DNA of 64,000 nucleotides from Maritimibacter alkaliphilus HTCC2654 (GTDB taxonomy: Bacteria > Pseudomonadota > Alphaproteobacteria > Rhodobacterales > Rhodobacteraceae), in the NCBI RefSeq assembly GCF_000152805.1, contig NZ_CH902578.1, forward strand, positions 3,459,906-3,523,905, read 5' to 3'. Position numbers and translations under genes: made by a program. Shown in pieces: positions 18,391 through 27,444 of the stretch (within the stretch, counting starts at the first letter, position 1; every line of letters begins with the position of its first letter). The notes beneath the pieces were generated by a model. It saw only the letters and a list, made by a program, of their open reading frames with translations. It had not been told where the DNA came from and did no database searches.

Positions 18391-18418
18391 AGCAGGGGTG
18401 TGGGGGCAGCGCCCCCAC
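18367..18418. repeat. tandem palindromic repeat at the right end of the element
   Basis: GTGGGGGCAGCGCCCCCCAC (18367-18386) and GTGGGGGCAGCGCCCCCAC (18400-18418) are near-identical self-complementary units. The second looks like the host intergenic hairpin; the first lies in the recombinase 3' end. They could act as a terminator for both convergent genes. Confidence 0.7.
18395..18408 (+). repeat. right attachment-site repeat
   Basis: GGGGTGTGGGGGCA, identical to the left copy at 10456-10469. Here the palindrome is complete on the right (GCGCCCCCAC), so this junction retains the host right half. Confidence 0.6.
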
Positions 18419-18454
18419 GCGGGTCGGCTTGCGCCCTGCGCAAGTCGAAACCTC

Positions 18455-19519
18455 TCACGCGGGCTGGCCGATCGGCCCCCGTTGATCGACAAGGAAATCC
18501 GTCGCCATCGCCCCGATCCACATGGAAAAGAGCGCGAGCCATGCGGTGCCGACGAAGATCGACCCGCCGGACACGCCCGCCCCGATGGCGCAGCCGCCCG
18601 CCAGCATCCCGCCGAAGCCCATCAGCGCGGCGCCCGCGAAGGCGCGGCGCATGTTCTGTTCGTTCTCGAATCCCTGAAACCGGAACTCGCGTTTGATCCA
18701 GCTTGCCACGAACGCGCCGATCACCACACCGGGGACAAGTCCGATGTCGAATTCCAGCGCCGGGTTCGGCTCCAGAAAAAACATGAGCGTATTGGCCGAA
18801 GGGCCGGTGAACGTGGCCGAGGTGACCGTGACCGGGTCGAACGCCACCTGACTGAGCGAAAAGGTCAGCACCCATCCCAAAGCGACGGCGAAGCCGACGC
18901 CGGAGGCGAAGACGAGGCGCGCAGCGCCGATCTGGTTGCGCCGCGCCACGACCAGCGCGAGCACCGCGAGCGCGAGGCCAAGGGCGAAGCCCGACCAGTC
19001 CGGCAGGCGGAGCGCGTGCAGCAGGTTCACGTTGGTCCCGCCTTCGGTCATCCAGACCCGCGCAAGGCGGTCGCGCAGCGGGGCGAGCGAGCCGTGCAGC
19101 GACATCTGCGCCACCACGGCGAAGATCAGGCCGGACACGACCGAGCGCAGGTTGCCCGCCGCCGCCAGCACCAGAAGCCGCCCCGAACAGCCACGGGCCA
19201 GCACCATGCCGACCCCGAACATCAACCCGCCGATGATCGCACCGGACCATGATCCGGTGACGGCCATCATCCGGGCGTCCTCGACCCGCATCCATCCCAG
19301 AAGCGACGCGCCCTGAACCCAGGCCAGCGCGGTCGAAAAGGTCAAGAGCCACACCGCGACCGACGGCCCCATCCGGCGCCGCGCGAATTCGACCGTCGCG
19401 GCGCGCAGGCAAAAGCGCGAGCGTTGGGCCGCCACGCCGAAGACGATCCCGGTGACGAGGCCGAACAGCGCCCCGGTCTGGGTCTCTCCAATCCAGTCTA
19501 TGAGCGGAACGATATCCAT
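18455..19519 (-). CDS. YeeE/YedE family transporter (thiosulfate/sulfur compound uptake)
   Basis: A 354-residue polytopic inner-membrane protein with two inverted halves. Each half carries a conserved Cys motif: RSRFCLRAA near the N-terminus, ARGCSGRLL in the first half and AGGCAIGAGVSGG in the second. These are the signatures of the YeeE/TsuA family that imports thiosulfate or related sulfur compounds. The ATG at 19519 follows AGGAGGA. It is divergent from the MFS gene, with an FNR-type box between them 53 bp upstream of its start codon. The substrate is inferred from the family. Confidence 0.85.
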   Translation of the reverse strand: MDIVPLIDWIGETQTGALFGLVTGIVFGVAAQRSRFCLRAATVEFARRRMGPSVAVWLLTFSTALAWVQGASLLGWMRVEDARMMAVTGSWSGAIIGGLMFGVGMVLARGCSGRLLVLAAAGNLRSVVSGLIFAVVAQMSLHGSLAPLRDRLARVWMTEGGTNVNLLHALRLPDWSGFALGLALAVLALVVARRNQIGAARLVFASGVGFAVALGWVLTFSLSQVAFDPVTVTSATFTGPSANTLMFFLEPNPALEFDIGLVPGVVIGAFVASWIKREFRFQGFENEQNMRRAFAGAALMGFGGMLAGGCAIGAGVSGGSIFVGTAWLALFSMWIGAMATDFLVDQRGPIGQPA

Positions 19520-19571
19520 CGCGCGTCCTCCTGTTCGCCGTGTCTTGTGTCATGATCCTGTCCGGCGAGCC

Positions 19572-19585
19572 TTGATTTGGATCAG
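19572..19585. promoter_or_regulatory. FNR/FnrL-type binding site
   Basis: TTGAT-TTGG-ATCAG matches the FNR consensus TTGAT-N4-ATCAA at 9 of 10 positions. It lies in the 186-bp gap between the divergent YeeE-type and MFS genes and could give oxygen-dependent control of either. Confidence 0.6.
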
Positions 19586-19705
19586 ACGCATTCGCGGCAC
19601 TGCATACGTCTCCTGTGCGCGGATGGCTCGGATCAGCGTCGCACTGTGCGGGTCCGAACAGGGATCGGGTCTCGCCAGAGCCTATGTGCGGCCCTATTGA
19701 GGGAC

Positions 19706-20941
19706 ATGCGATTTCACAAGGTCACTCTCGAAGAAGCCAGGAGCCTGCCGATCTGGCGCCAGCCCATCGCGCTTCTGGTGGTGACGGCGGCAGCGATGCC
19801 GATCGCCTTCGCGACGTGGAACGCGCTTCTCAACAACTTCGTCATCGAGGTCGCCGGTTTCACCGGGGTCGAGATCGGGTGGCTGCATTCGGTCCGCGAA
19901 ATCCCCGGCTTCCTCGCCATCGGGGTCATCGCGCTCATCATGTTCGTTCGGGAGCAGGTTCTGGGCCTCGTCGCGCTCCTGCTGCTTGGCGCGGCGACGG
20001 CGGTGACCGCTTGGTTCCCGTCCTTGGGCGGCATCCTCACCATCACGATGCTCTCGTCGATCGGGTTTCACTACTACGAAACCGTGAACCAGTCGCTTCA
20101 ACTGCAATGGATTCCGCGCGAGCGCGCGCCGCAGGTGCTGGGCTGGCTGGTGGCCGTCGCCTCTGCCGCGTCGCTCGCTTCCTACGGGTTGCTCGTGCTG
20201 ACGTGGAAGGCGTTCGATCTGAGTTACAACTTCGTCTATCTCGCGGCGGGCGGGATCGCGACGCTCATGGCGATCGGTGCGCTCATCGTCTTTCCGCAAT
20301 TCGAAAGCCCGGAGCCGCAGCTCAAGACCTTCGTGCTGCGCCGCCGCTACTGGCTTTACTACGCCTTGCAGGCCATGTCGGGTGCGCGCCGCCAGATCTT
20401 CGTCGTGTTCGCGGCCTTCATGATGGTCGAGCGGTTCGGCTTCGAGGTGCACGAGGTCACGGCGCTGTTCATCATCAACTTCGTCGCCAACATGCTCTTC
20501 GCGCCGCTCATGGGTCGGGCCGTGGCGCGGTGGGGCGAGCGGCGGGCGCTCATGTTCGAATACGGGGGGCTCATCCTCGTCTTTCTCGCCTATGGCGGCA
20601 TCTATTACTTCGGCTGGGGCGTGATGCTGGCGGGTGCGCTTTACGTCATCGACCATCTGTTCTTTTCGCTGGCCTTCGCGATGAAGACCTATTTCCAGAA
20701 GATCGCGGATGTGCCGGACATCGCACCGACCGCCGCCGTGGCTTTTACGATCAACCACATCGCGGCGGTGTTCCTGCCGGCGCTTTTGGGCTACCTCTGG
20801 GTGCAGTCGCCGGGTGCGGTGTTCGGGCTGGCGGCGGGCATGGCGGCGGCCTCGCTGATGCTGGCGATGCTGATCCCGCGGCACCCGGAAAAGGGTCACG
20901 AGACCGTGTTGACCGGCACCGCGATCTCGCCCGCCGAGTGA
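19706..20941 (+). CDS. MFS transporter
   Basis: A 411-residue membrane protein with about 12 hydrophobic helices in two blocks, and the short loop [13 protein letters not shown] in the place of the MFS loop motif between helices 8 and 9. Start chosen at the ATG at 19706 ([15 protein letters not shown]) after GAGGGAC; the open frame runs upstream without family features. Substrate cannot be inferred. It lies 34 bp upstream of msrA on the same strand and is likely co-transcribed with it. Confidence 0.85.
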   Translation: MRFHKVTLEEARSLPIWRQPIALLVVTAAAMPIAFATWNALLNNFVIEVAGFTGVEIGWLHSVREIPGFLAIGVIALIMFVREQVLGLVALLLLGAATAVTAWFPSLGGILTITMLSSIGFHYYETVNQSLQLQWIPRERAPQVLGWLVAVASAASLASYGLLVLTWKAFDLSYNFVYLAAGGIATLMAIGALIVFPQFESPEPQLKTFVLRRRYWLYYALQAMSGARRQIFVVFAAFMMVERFGFEVHEVTALFIINFVANMLFAPLMGRAVARWGERRALMFEYGGLILVFLAYGGIYYFGWGVMLAGALYVIDHLFFSLAFAMKTYFQKIADVPDIAPTAAVAFTINHIAAVFLPALLGYLWVQSPGAVFGLAAGMAAASLMLAMLIPRHPEKGHETVLTGTAISPAE

Positions 20942-20975
20942 TCCGGGCCTATATTGCCGGGCAAAGGAGGACGCG

Positions 20976-21623
20976 ATGTTTGGATTTTTCAAAGACCCCG
21001 AGATGGTGACGGCGGCGGATGCGCTGCCGGGCCGCGACCATGCGATCCCCACGGCGGACGAGCACGCGGTGTTCGGTCGGCCCCTGACGATGGACGTGCC
21101 CGAGGGCATGGAGGTCGCGATTTTCGCGATGGGTTGCTACTGGGGCGTCGAGCGCAAGTTCTGGCAGGTGCCGGGCGTCTGGCTGACCATGGTCGGCAAT
21201 GCGGGCGGCCACACGCCGAACCCGACCTATGAAGAGGTCTGCACGGGCCGCACCGGGCATGCCGAAGCGGTGCGCGTGGTCTATGACCCCAAACAGGTCA
21301 GCTACGAGGAGCTGCTTCAGGTGTTCTGGGAGGGTCACGACCCGACCCAAGGGATGCGTCAGGGCAACGACCGGGGCACGCAGTATCGTTCGGCGATCTA
21401 CGCCGTGAACGACGCGCAACTCGCCGCGGCCAAGGCCAGCCGCGAACGGTTCCAGCCGCGCCTGTCCAAGGCGGGATACGGCAAGATCACCACGGATATC
21501 GAGATGGCCGGACCGTTCTACTGGGCCGAGGACTATCACCAGCAATACTTGCACAAGCACCCGAACGGCTACTGCGGGCTGGGCGGCACTGGGGTCACCT
21601 GTCCGGTGGGCACCGACGCCTGA
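20976..21623 (+). CDS. msrA: peptide-methionine (S)-S-oxide reductase
   Basis: Repairs oxidised methionine using a catalytic cysteine, here Cys54 in AMGCYWGVE (GCFW variant). The conserved YDP and HYQ-type segments (EDYHQQYL) are present, and a C-terminal [10 protein letters not shown] provides resolving cysteines. At 215 residues it is normal length. The ATG at 20976 follows AAAGGAGG. An intrinsic terminator follows. Confidence 0.95.
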   Translation: MFGFFKDPEMVTAADALPGRDHAIPTADEHAVFGRPLTMDVPEGMEVAIFAMGCYWGVERKFWQVPGVWLTMVGNAGGHTPNPTYEEVCTGRTGHAEAVRVVYDPKQVSYEELLQVFWEGHDPTQGMRQGNDRGTQYRSAIYAVNDAQLAAAKASRERFQPRLSKAGYGKITTDIEMAGPFYWAEDYHQQYLHKHPNGYCGLGGTGVTCPVGTDA

Positions 21624-21647
21624 GCCGGGGCCGATACCTGAAACGAC

Positions 21648-21680
21648 AAAGGCCGCGCGGGTTCTTGCGCGGCCTTTTTC
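21648..21680 (+). terminator. intrinsic terminator after msrA
   Basis: AAAGGCCGCGC-GGGTTCTT-GCGCGGCCTTT followed by TTC; probably shared with the convergent DUF1489 gene, since the reverse reading also ends in Ts. Confidence 0.85.
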
Positions 21681-21702
21681 ATTCGTTCGCGGCGTGCGGG
21701 GC

Positions 21703-22140
21703 TTACAGAATCCCGATCTCGGCCAGCGCGGTTTCCAGCTCGCGCGGCAGTTCGCTTTCACCTTGGCGACCTTTCGGCAGATCGCGCGGCGCGTCCTCGG
21801 GCTTGAGGTAACGCCAGCCCTGAAACGGGCGCCGGGGCGCGGCGTGGGTGCGCACGACCTCACGGTCCAGCACCAGACCGCAGCGGCGGATGCCGTCCTC
21901 GCGCACGACCTCGTCCAGCCGCACGACCCGCTGGCGGGCGAGAATCACGCCCTTGAAGACCCAGTAGAGCGAGCCACCGTTCAGCAGTTCCTCCTCGCGT
22001 TTCGGCCACATGCGGGTGACATGGCGCGGCTCGTAATCCGGGTCGCCCCCGGCGCGCATCTTTTGCCACGCGGTCAGGTCTTCGACCGCTTCCGCACCGA
22101 CGCAGAGTTTCACCAGATTGATATGGCTCACCGTGTTCAC
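21703..22140 (-). CDS. DUF1489 family protein
   Basis: A 145-residue soluble protein of the alphaproteobacterial DUF1489 family: INLVKLCVG near the start, VTRMWPKR and a GSLYWVFKG...ARQRV core, and GWRYL near the C-terminus. Function is unknown. The start is a GTG at 22140; its ribosome site is weak. It is divergent from nrdJ, with the candidate NrdR box between them. Confidence 0.82.
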   Translation of the reverse strand: MNTVSHINLVKLCVGAEAVEDLTAWQKMRAGGDPDYEPRHVTRMWPKREEELLNGGSLYWVFKGVILARQRVVRLDEVVREDGIRRCGLVLDREVVRTHAAPRRPFQGWRYLKPEDAPRDLPKGRQGESELPRELETALAEIGIL

Positions 22141-22152
22141 CTCTTGTTCATC

Positions 22153-22174
22153 CCCCCAAATCTAGTGGTTGGGG
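22153..22174. promoter_or_regulatory. candidate NrdR box upstream of nrdJ
   Basis: CCCCCAAATCTAGTGG (22153-22168) keeps the core C-A-AT-T-G positions of the NrdR box consensus acaCwAtATaTwGtgt. It sits in a larger inverted repeat CCCCAA...TTGGGG (22154-22174). NrdR boxes usually occur in pairs and only one clear copy was found. A TAATACT lies just downstream at about 22198. Confidence 0.4.
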
Positions 22175-22278
22175 ATGACTCGCACCCATCATTAGCGTAA
22201 TACTAGGTCTCCCCCGCTGACTGATTCAACCGGGGGCCGCCGCTTAATCCGCCACGCTGAAGATCAAAAGGCCGTGCC

Positions 22279-24555
22279 ATGACCCGTTTCGCCGCCCCCA
22301 TCGCAGAACAGATCTGGGATATGAAATACCGGCTCAAGGAAGCCGACGGGACGGCGGTGGACAAGACCATCGAGGATACATGGCACCGGATCGCGGATGC
22401 GCTGGCGGACAGCGAGCCGGAGCGGGCGGGGGAGTTCTATGCCGCCCTCGAGGATTTCAAATTCCTGCCTGCGGGCCGGATCACGGCGGGCGCGGGCACG
22501 GCGCGCAACGTGACTCTGTTCAACTGCTTCGTCATGGGCACGATTCCCGACAGCATGGCGGGCATCTTCGACATGCTGAAAGAGGCCGCGCTGACGATGC
22601 AGCAGGGTGGCGGGATCGGCTACGATTTCTCGACGATCCGGCCCAAAGGGGCGGGGGTCAAAGGCGTGGCTGCCGATGCGTCGGGTCCGCTGTCGTTCAT
22701 GGACGTCTGGGACGCGATGTGCCGCACCATCATGTCGGCGGGCAGCCGTCGCGGCGCGATGATGGCGACGATGCGCTGCGACCACCCGGATATCGAGGAT
22801 TTCATCACCGCCAAGTCGGACGCGGCCCGCCTGCGCATGTTCAATATGTCCGTGCTCGTGACCGACCCGTTCATGGAAGCGGTCAAATCCGGCGGCGCGT
22901 GGGATCTGACCTTCGACGGAACCACCTACCGCACAGTCGAGGCACGCGATCTGTGGAACAAGATCATGCAGGCGACCTATGATTATGCCGAGCCGGGCGT
23001 GATCTTCATCGACCGCATCAACCGGATGAACAACCTGGCCTATTGCGAAACGATCGCGGCCACCAACCCCTGCGGCGAGCAACCCCTGCCGCCCTATGGT
23101 GCCTGTTTGCTCGGGTCGATCAATCTTGCCCGACTGGTGGAGCACCCGTTCGAGGAGGCCGCGACGCTCGACTACGATGCGTTGAGCGACCTCGTCACGA
23201 CCGCTGTTCGAATGATGGACAACGTGGTGGATGCCTCGCGCTTCCCGCTGGAGCAGCAGGCGCGCGAAGCCGAGGCCAAGCGCCGGATCGGACTGGGCGT
23301 CACCGGGCTGGCCGATGCGCTGCTGATGCTTGGGCTGCGCTATGGCTCGGACGAGGCTGCCGCGCAGACCGAGGTCTGGATGAAGGCCATCGCGCGTGCC
23401 GCTTACCTCGCCAGTGTCGAGCTTGCGAAAGAAAAAGGGCCGTTTCCGCTGTTCGATGCCGAAGCCTATCTCGCCTCCGGCTCGCTTCAGCATATGGACG
23501 ACGACGTGCGCGAGGCGATCCGCGAACACGGCATCCGCAACGCGCTGCTCACGTCGATTGCGCCCACCGGCACGATCAGCCTTTACGCCGGCAACGTGTC
23601 GTCGGGGATCGAGCCGGTGTTCGCCTATGCCTACACGCGAAAGGTGCTCCAGAAAGACGGAAGCCGGACCGAAGAAGAGGTCGTGGATTACGCCGTGCAG
23701 ATGTGGCGCGACAAGTTCGGCGACGCCGATCTGCCGGATTACTTCGTGAACGCCCAGACGCTGGCCCCGATGGATCACGTCAAGATGCAGGCGGCGGCGC
23801 AGAAATGGGTCGATTCGTCGATCTCCAAGACGATCAACTGCCCCGAGGACATCAGCTTCGAGGGGTTCAAGGACGTCTACATGGAAGCGTGGGAGACGGG
23901 TTGCAAAGGCTGCACCACCTATCGCCCGAACGATGTAACGGGGTCGGTTCTATCGGTGAGCGAGGAGAAGGCCGCCCCCGAAGTCCTCTCCACCACCGAC
24001 GATGAGCCGCGCCAGCCGCACGGCGATGTGGTCTATATCTCCGAGCCGCTGGATCGGCCGCAAGAACTGGACGGGTCGACCTACAAACTCAAGTGGCCGG
24101 ACAGCGAGCACGCGATTTATATCACGATCAACGATCTGGTCGTCGCCGGGCATCGGCGCCCGTTCGAGGTGTTCATCAACTCCAAGAACATGGAGCATTT
24201 CGCCTGGACCGTGGCGCTCACACGCATGATCTCGGCGGTATTCCGGCGCGGGGGCGACGTGACCTTTGTGGTCGAAGAACTCAAAGCGGTGTTCGACCCG
24301 CGCGGCGGTGCTTGGATGCAGGGCAAGTATATCCCCTCGATCCTCGCGGCCATCGGCGGCGTGATCGAGAAACACATGATCGCCACGGGTTTTCTTGCCG
24401 GCGAGGGGATGGGGCTGAAGTCCGACCCTCAGGCCGACGTGGTGAACATCGGTCATCGCCCCGGCCCGGCCTGCCCGTCCTGCGGCCAGTACACCATGCA
24501 GATGATCGAAGGCTGCATGACCTGTTCGTCCTGCGGTCATTCCAAGTGCGGCTGA
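22279..24555 (+). CDS. nrdJ: adenosylcobalamin-dependent (class II) ribonucleoside-diphosphate reductase
   Basis: A 758-residue enzyme that makes deoxyribonucleotides with a B12-generated radical. The N-C-E catalytic triad is visible in NPCGEQPLPP (Asn263, Cys265, Glu267). GGGIGYDFS and the finger-loop region are present. The C-terminus is a zinc-ribbon/thiol-relay tail (CPSCG ... CMTCSSCGHSKCG) as in bacterial NrdJ. The ATG at 22279 follows AAAAGG. A class II enzyme implies dNTP synthesis that does not depend on oxygen but needs cobalamin. No cobalamin riboswitch was seen in the short leader. Confidence 0.95.
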   Translation: MTRFAAPIAEQIWDMKYRLKEADGTAVDKTIEDTWHRIADALADSEPERAGEFYAALEDFKFLPAGRITAGAGTARNVTLFNCFVMGTIPDSMAGIFDMLKEAALTMQQGGGIGYDFSTIRPKGAGVKGVAADASGPLSFMDVWDAMCRTIMSAGSRRGAMMATMRCDHPDIEDFITAKSDAARLRMFNMSVLVTDPFMEAVKSGGAWDLTFDGTTYRTVEARDLWNKIMQATYDYAEPGVIFIDRINRMNNLAYCETIAATNPCGEQPLPPYGACLLGSINLARLVEHPFEEAATLDYDALSDLVTTAVRMMDNVVDASRFPLEQQAREAEAKRRIGLGVTGLADALLMLGLRYGSDEAAAQTEVWMKAIARAAYLASVELAKEKGPFPLFDAEAYLASGSLQHMDDDVREAIREHGIRNALLTSIAPTGTISLYAGNVSSGIEPVFAYAYTRKVLQKDGSRTEEEVVDYAVQMWRDKFGDADLPDYFVNAQTLAPMDHVKMQAAAQKWVDSSISKTINCPEDISFEGFKDVYMEAWETGCKGCTTYRPNDVTGSVLSVSEEKAAPEVLSTTDDEPRQPHGDVVYISEPLDRPQELDGSTYKLKWPDSEHAIYITINDLVVAGHRRPFEVFINSKNMEHFAWTVALTRMISAVFRRGGDVTFVVEELKAVFDPRGGAWMQGKYIPSILAAIGGVIEKHMIATGFLAGEGMGLKSDPQADVVNIGHRPGPACPSCGQYTMQMIEGCMTCSSCGHSKCG

Positions 24556-24640
24556 GCGCGACGCGTTCAACGTAACGACCGCACTTGTCGCCTTGGGGGC
24601 GGCGCGATAGGGATGCGCCACGATATCACGTGAGGTTTCC

Positions 24641-25975
24641 ATGCGCCTGTCCCGCTACTTCCTGCCCGTTCTCAAGGAGACGCCGTCCGAGGCGCAGATC
24701 GCTAGTCACCGCCTGATGTTGCGGGCCGGAATGATAAAACAGCAGGCGGCGGGGATCTATTCGTGGCTTCCGCTGGGCTACAAGGTGCTCAAGAACATCG
24801 AGCGGATCGTGCATGAAGAGCAGCAGCGCGCGGGTCACATCCCGATCCTGATGCCGACGCTGCAATCGGCCGATCTGTGGCGCGAATCCGGGCGCTACGA
24901 CGATTACGGGCAGGAGATGCTGCGCATCACCGACCGCCACGGGCGCGATATGCTCTATGGTCCGACGAATGAGGAAATGGTGACGGATATCTTCCGCGCC
25001 CATGTCGGCAGCTACAAGGATCTGCCGCTCACGCTTTACCACATCCAGTGGAAGTTCCGGGACGAGATCCGCCCGCGGTTCGGCGTGATGCGGGGCCGCG
25101 AGTTCTTCATGAAGGACGGCTACAACTTCGACCTGACCCGCGAAGATGCGCTGCATGCCTATAACCGCCACCTCGTCAGCTACCTGCGCACCTATGAGCG
25201 CATGGGGCTTCAGGCGATCCCGATGCGGGCCGATGGCGGGCCGATCGGCGGCGACTACACCCACGAATTCCTCGTGCTGGCCGAAACCGGCGAATCCGAG
25301 GTGTTCTATGACAGCGAGATCACCGATCTGAAATTCGGTGACCGCGAAATCGACTATGACAGCGTCGAGGCCTGTCAGGCGGTGCTTGAAGAGTTCACCT
25401 CGCGCTACGCCCGCACGGACGAAACCCATGACGAGGCGCTGTTCAACGAAATCCCCGAAGAGCGCCGCCGCGTGGCACGGGGCATCGAGGTCGGCCAGAT
25501 CTTCTACTTCGGCACCAAGTATTCCGAGGCGATGGGTGCCACGGTGCAGGACAGCGACGGCAACAAGGTTCCGGTCGAGATGGGGTCGCACGGGATCGGC
25601 GTCAGCCGCCTTGTCGGTGCGCTGATCGAAGCGAACCACGACGACAAGGGCATCATCTGGCCCGAGGGCGTGACGCCGTTCCACTGCGGGATCGTCAACC
25701 TCAAGCAGGGCGATGACGAGGCCGACGCGGCCTGTGAGACGCTTTACAAGGCGCTGACCGCTGCCGGGCTGGAGCCGCTTTACGACGACCGCAACGAACG
25801 CGCGGGCGGCAAGTTCGCGACGATGGACCTGATCGGTCTGCCGTGGCGCATCACCGTCGGCCCGCGCGGGCTCAAGAACGGTGTGGTCGAGCTGACCTCG
25901 CGCCGCACGGGCGAGAGCGAGGAACTGGCACCCGAGGCCGCCGTCGCCAAGGTGCGCGAGATCTACGGGGTGTGA
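24641..25975 (+). CDS. proS: prolyl-tRNA synthetase (short alphaproteobacterial form)
   Basis: A class II synthetase of 444 residues charging tRNA-Pro. Motif 2 is at [20 protein letters not shown] and motif 3 at [13 protein letters not shown]. The insertion editing domain of the long bacterial form is absent, as is usual in alphaproteobacteria. The C-terminal anticodon-binding domain runs from about 350. The ATG at 24641 follows GTGAGG. The stop overlaps the GTG of the next gene as GTGA. Confidence 0.96.
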   Translation: MRLSRYFLPVLKETPSEAQIASHRLMLRAGMIKQQAAGIYSWLPLGYKVLKNIERIVHEEQQRAGHIPILMPTLQSADLWRESGRYDDYGQEMLRITDRHGRDMLYGPTNEEMVTDIFRAHVGSYKDLPLTLYHIQWKFRDEIRPRFGVMRGREFFMKDGYNFDLTREDALHAYNRHLVSYLRTYERMGLQAIPMRADGGPIGGDYTHEFLVLAETGESEVFYDSEITDLKFGDREIDYDSVEACQAVLEEFTSRYARTDETHDEALFNEIPEERRRVARGIEVGQIFYFGTKYSEAMGATVQDSDGNKVPVEMGSHGIGVSRLVGALIEANHDDKGIIWPEGVTPFHCGIVNLKQGDDEADAACETLYKALTAAGLEPLYDDRNERAGGKFATMDLIGLPWRITVGPRGLKNGVVELTSRRTGESEELAPEAAVAKVREIYGV

Positions 25976-26460
25976 TTTCGCGGCGCGAGGTCACCGAGCC
26001 GCAAGGGCTGTTTCATCCCTGCCGGGCCTACAGCTACGCGGCCATCGCGTTCATGCTCCATTCGATCGAAGAGTTGGAAGGGCTGGCGGCGTGGGTGGCG
26101 GCGCGGAACCTGCCGGTGGTCATCACCGCACCGCAGCTGTCGCAGGCGATCACGTGGCTCGCCATCGCGGTTCTGGGTATCCTGATCGTCGGGCGGACGG
26201 TGACGAACCGCCCGGTGCAGATCATCGTCGCGGGCGTCGTCGGCGCGCTTCTGGCGAATGTGGTCAGCCACGTGGGCCTCAGCCTCGCGACCTGGACCTA
26301 TATGCCGGGAACGGGCACCGCGCTGGCGTTGGTTCTGCCCGCCTGTCTTTGGCTTTACCGGCACATGGCCCTGGCTGACCCGGCGCGGCTGGTGGCTGCG
26401 GGCATCGGGGTGCTTGCCATGGCGCCGGTCACGTGGGTCGCGCTGGCGCTTGCCGCGTGA
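25972..26460 (+). CDS. HXXEE-domain membrane protein
   Basis: A 162-residue membrane protein with the HxxEE motif (LHSIEELEG, around residues 25-33) and four or more hydrophobic segments. It starts at a GTG overlapping the proS stop, so it is coupled to proS translation. The family's function is unknown. It is the first of three small membrane proteins between proS and lolC. Confidence 0.65.
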   Translation: MISRREVTEPQGLFHPCRAYSYAAIAFMLHSIEELEGLAAWVAARNLPVVITAPQLSQAITWLAIAVLGILIVGRTVTNRPVQIIVAGVVGALLANVVSHVGLSLATWTYMPGTGTALALVLPACLWLYRHMALADPARLVAAGIGVLAMAPVTWVALALAA

Positions 26461-26515
26461 CTTGACCGACGCCGCGCCAACGCCCAGACTCGCGCCCAAA
26501 AAAGGAGTGGAGCAG

Positions 26516-27010
26516 ATGCGTATTCTGGCCCTTGCAGGCGGCATCGTCGGTGCGCTTGGCCTGTCGCAGTTTCCCGAGTTCTCGCAGCAGTATGTCCAGC
26601 GCCTGTCGGGCGCCGTGGATGAGTTGCGCGCGGTGACCGTCGTGTTCGACGGGGCGGCCAGTGCGGCCGGCCTGACACGTGAAGAGGCGTTGCGCGAAAT
26701 GCAATCGGGCAATTCCGGCCTCGTCGCCAGCGTGGGGTCGGGGATCGGCGAGCGGATCGCGCGGTATGAGCGGCTCAACGCCGATTACGAGGCGCTGGCA
26801 CCCGCCACGCCGGTCGCGCGGCTGGCGAACGTCTGGCGTTTCCGTGATGAGGAACTTGTGGAGCGGACGTGGGAGCATTATCAACCCGCCGTGCCGGTCA
26901 CCGTGGATGGCGCCATCACGGCGGGGATCGGGTTCGTCGCCGGATGGGCGGTTGTCGGCGGTCTGATCGCGCTTCTGCTCAGACCCTTCCGCCGCCGCCG
27001 CTACGCCTGA
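26516..27010 (+). CDS. DUF2937 family membrane protein
   Basis: 164 residues with an N-terminal hydrophobic segment (ILALAGGIVGALGLS), a periplasmic-type helical middle (SQQYVQRLSGAVDELRAVT, as in DUF2937), and a C-terminal membrane helix followed by RPFRRRRYA, which suggests an inward-facing basic tail. The ATG at 26516 has AAAGGAG. Function unknown; in the proS-lolC gene string. Confidence 0.7.
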   Translation: MRILALAGGIVGALGLSQFPEFSQQYVQRLSGAVDELRAVTVVFDGAASAAGLTREEALREMQSGNSGLVASVGSGIGERIARYERLNADYEALAPATPVARLANVWRFRDEELVERTWEHYQPAVPVTVDGAITAGIGFVAGWAVVGGLIALLLRPFRRRRYA

Positions 27011-27021
27011 AAGGAATTGCC

Positions 27022-27411
27022 ATGCCCATGCAGATGCGCTTCGCGCTGATTTCCGCGGGACTTTTGTTCGTCATGCCGCTGCTCGCGGGCATCCTGAAAG
27101 CCAGCGTGTTCTGGTGCCTCGCGATCTACGCGGTCTTCATCCTGAATGCGGCCATCGGGGCCAAGCGGGTAGGGCGCGAAGGCGGGCTGAAATCGATGCA
27201 GACGATTCTCATCACGCAGGGCGTGATGATCCTGATCTTCTATCTCATTGGCCGCTTCATCAACCTGATCGCCATGTCGGGCGACCGGGTGGACCTGACG
27301 CCGCTGCATTACGGGATCTTCGCCGTGATCGCGCTGGCGGCCATCGGGGCCGGCCTGATCGCGTCGAAAAAGCCCGCGACGCCCGCCGAAACGGACACCA
27401 GCGACGCCTGA
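27022..27411 (+). CDS. small four-helix membrane protein
   Basis: 129 residues with about four hydrophobic helices (near residues 7-25, 28-46, 62-82, 96-115) and a short polar tail. The ATG at 27022 follows AAGGAATTGCC, only 11 bp after the DUF2937 stop. It has no recognised family and lies 33 bp before lolC. Confidence 0.65.
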   Translation: MPMQMRFALISAGLLFVMPLLAGILKASVFWCLAIYAVFILNAAIGAKRVGREGGLKSMQTILITQGVMILIFYLIGRFINLIAMSGDRVDLTPLHYGIFAVIALAAIGAGLIASKKPATPAETDTSDA

Positions 27412-27444
27412 GGGCGCGCCGGTTTCAGATCAGAAAGCCCGACC

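Larger units (their letters stand above)
10456..18408. mobile_element. integrative element (about 7.95 kb) with restriction-modification cargo and serine recombinase
   Basis: An accessory block between priA and the yeeE-type gene, bounded by a 14-bp direct repeat GGGGTGTGGGGGCA at 10456-10469 and 18395-18408. From the left it contains a DNA methyltransferase, an endonuclease, a nuclease-like protein, a small lysine/alanine-rich protein, a broken MobV-like relaxase, an inverted-repeat-rich candidate oriT, a PemK-like gene, two hypothetical genes and a serine recombinase abutting the right end. Much of 11.9-13.6 kb is visibly poorer in GC than its surroundings. This fits an integrative mobilizable element that has lost its own mobilization protein. 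The boundaries are inferred from the repeat and gene content, not shown experimentally. Confidence 0.72.

Noticed and set aside
22140-22278. Cobalamin riboswitch before the B12-dependent nrdJ
   Set aside because: The gap is only about 138 bp and no B12-box or suitable helices were seen; an operator-like palindrome fits better.
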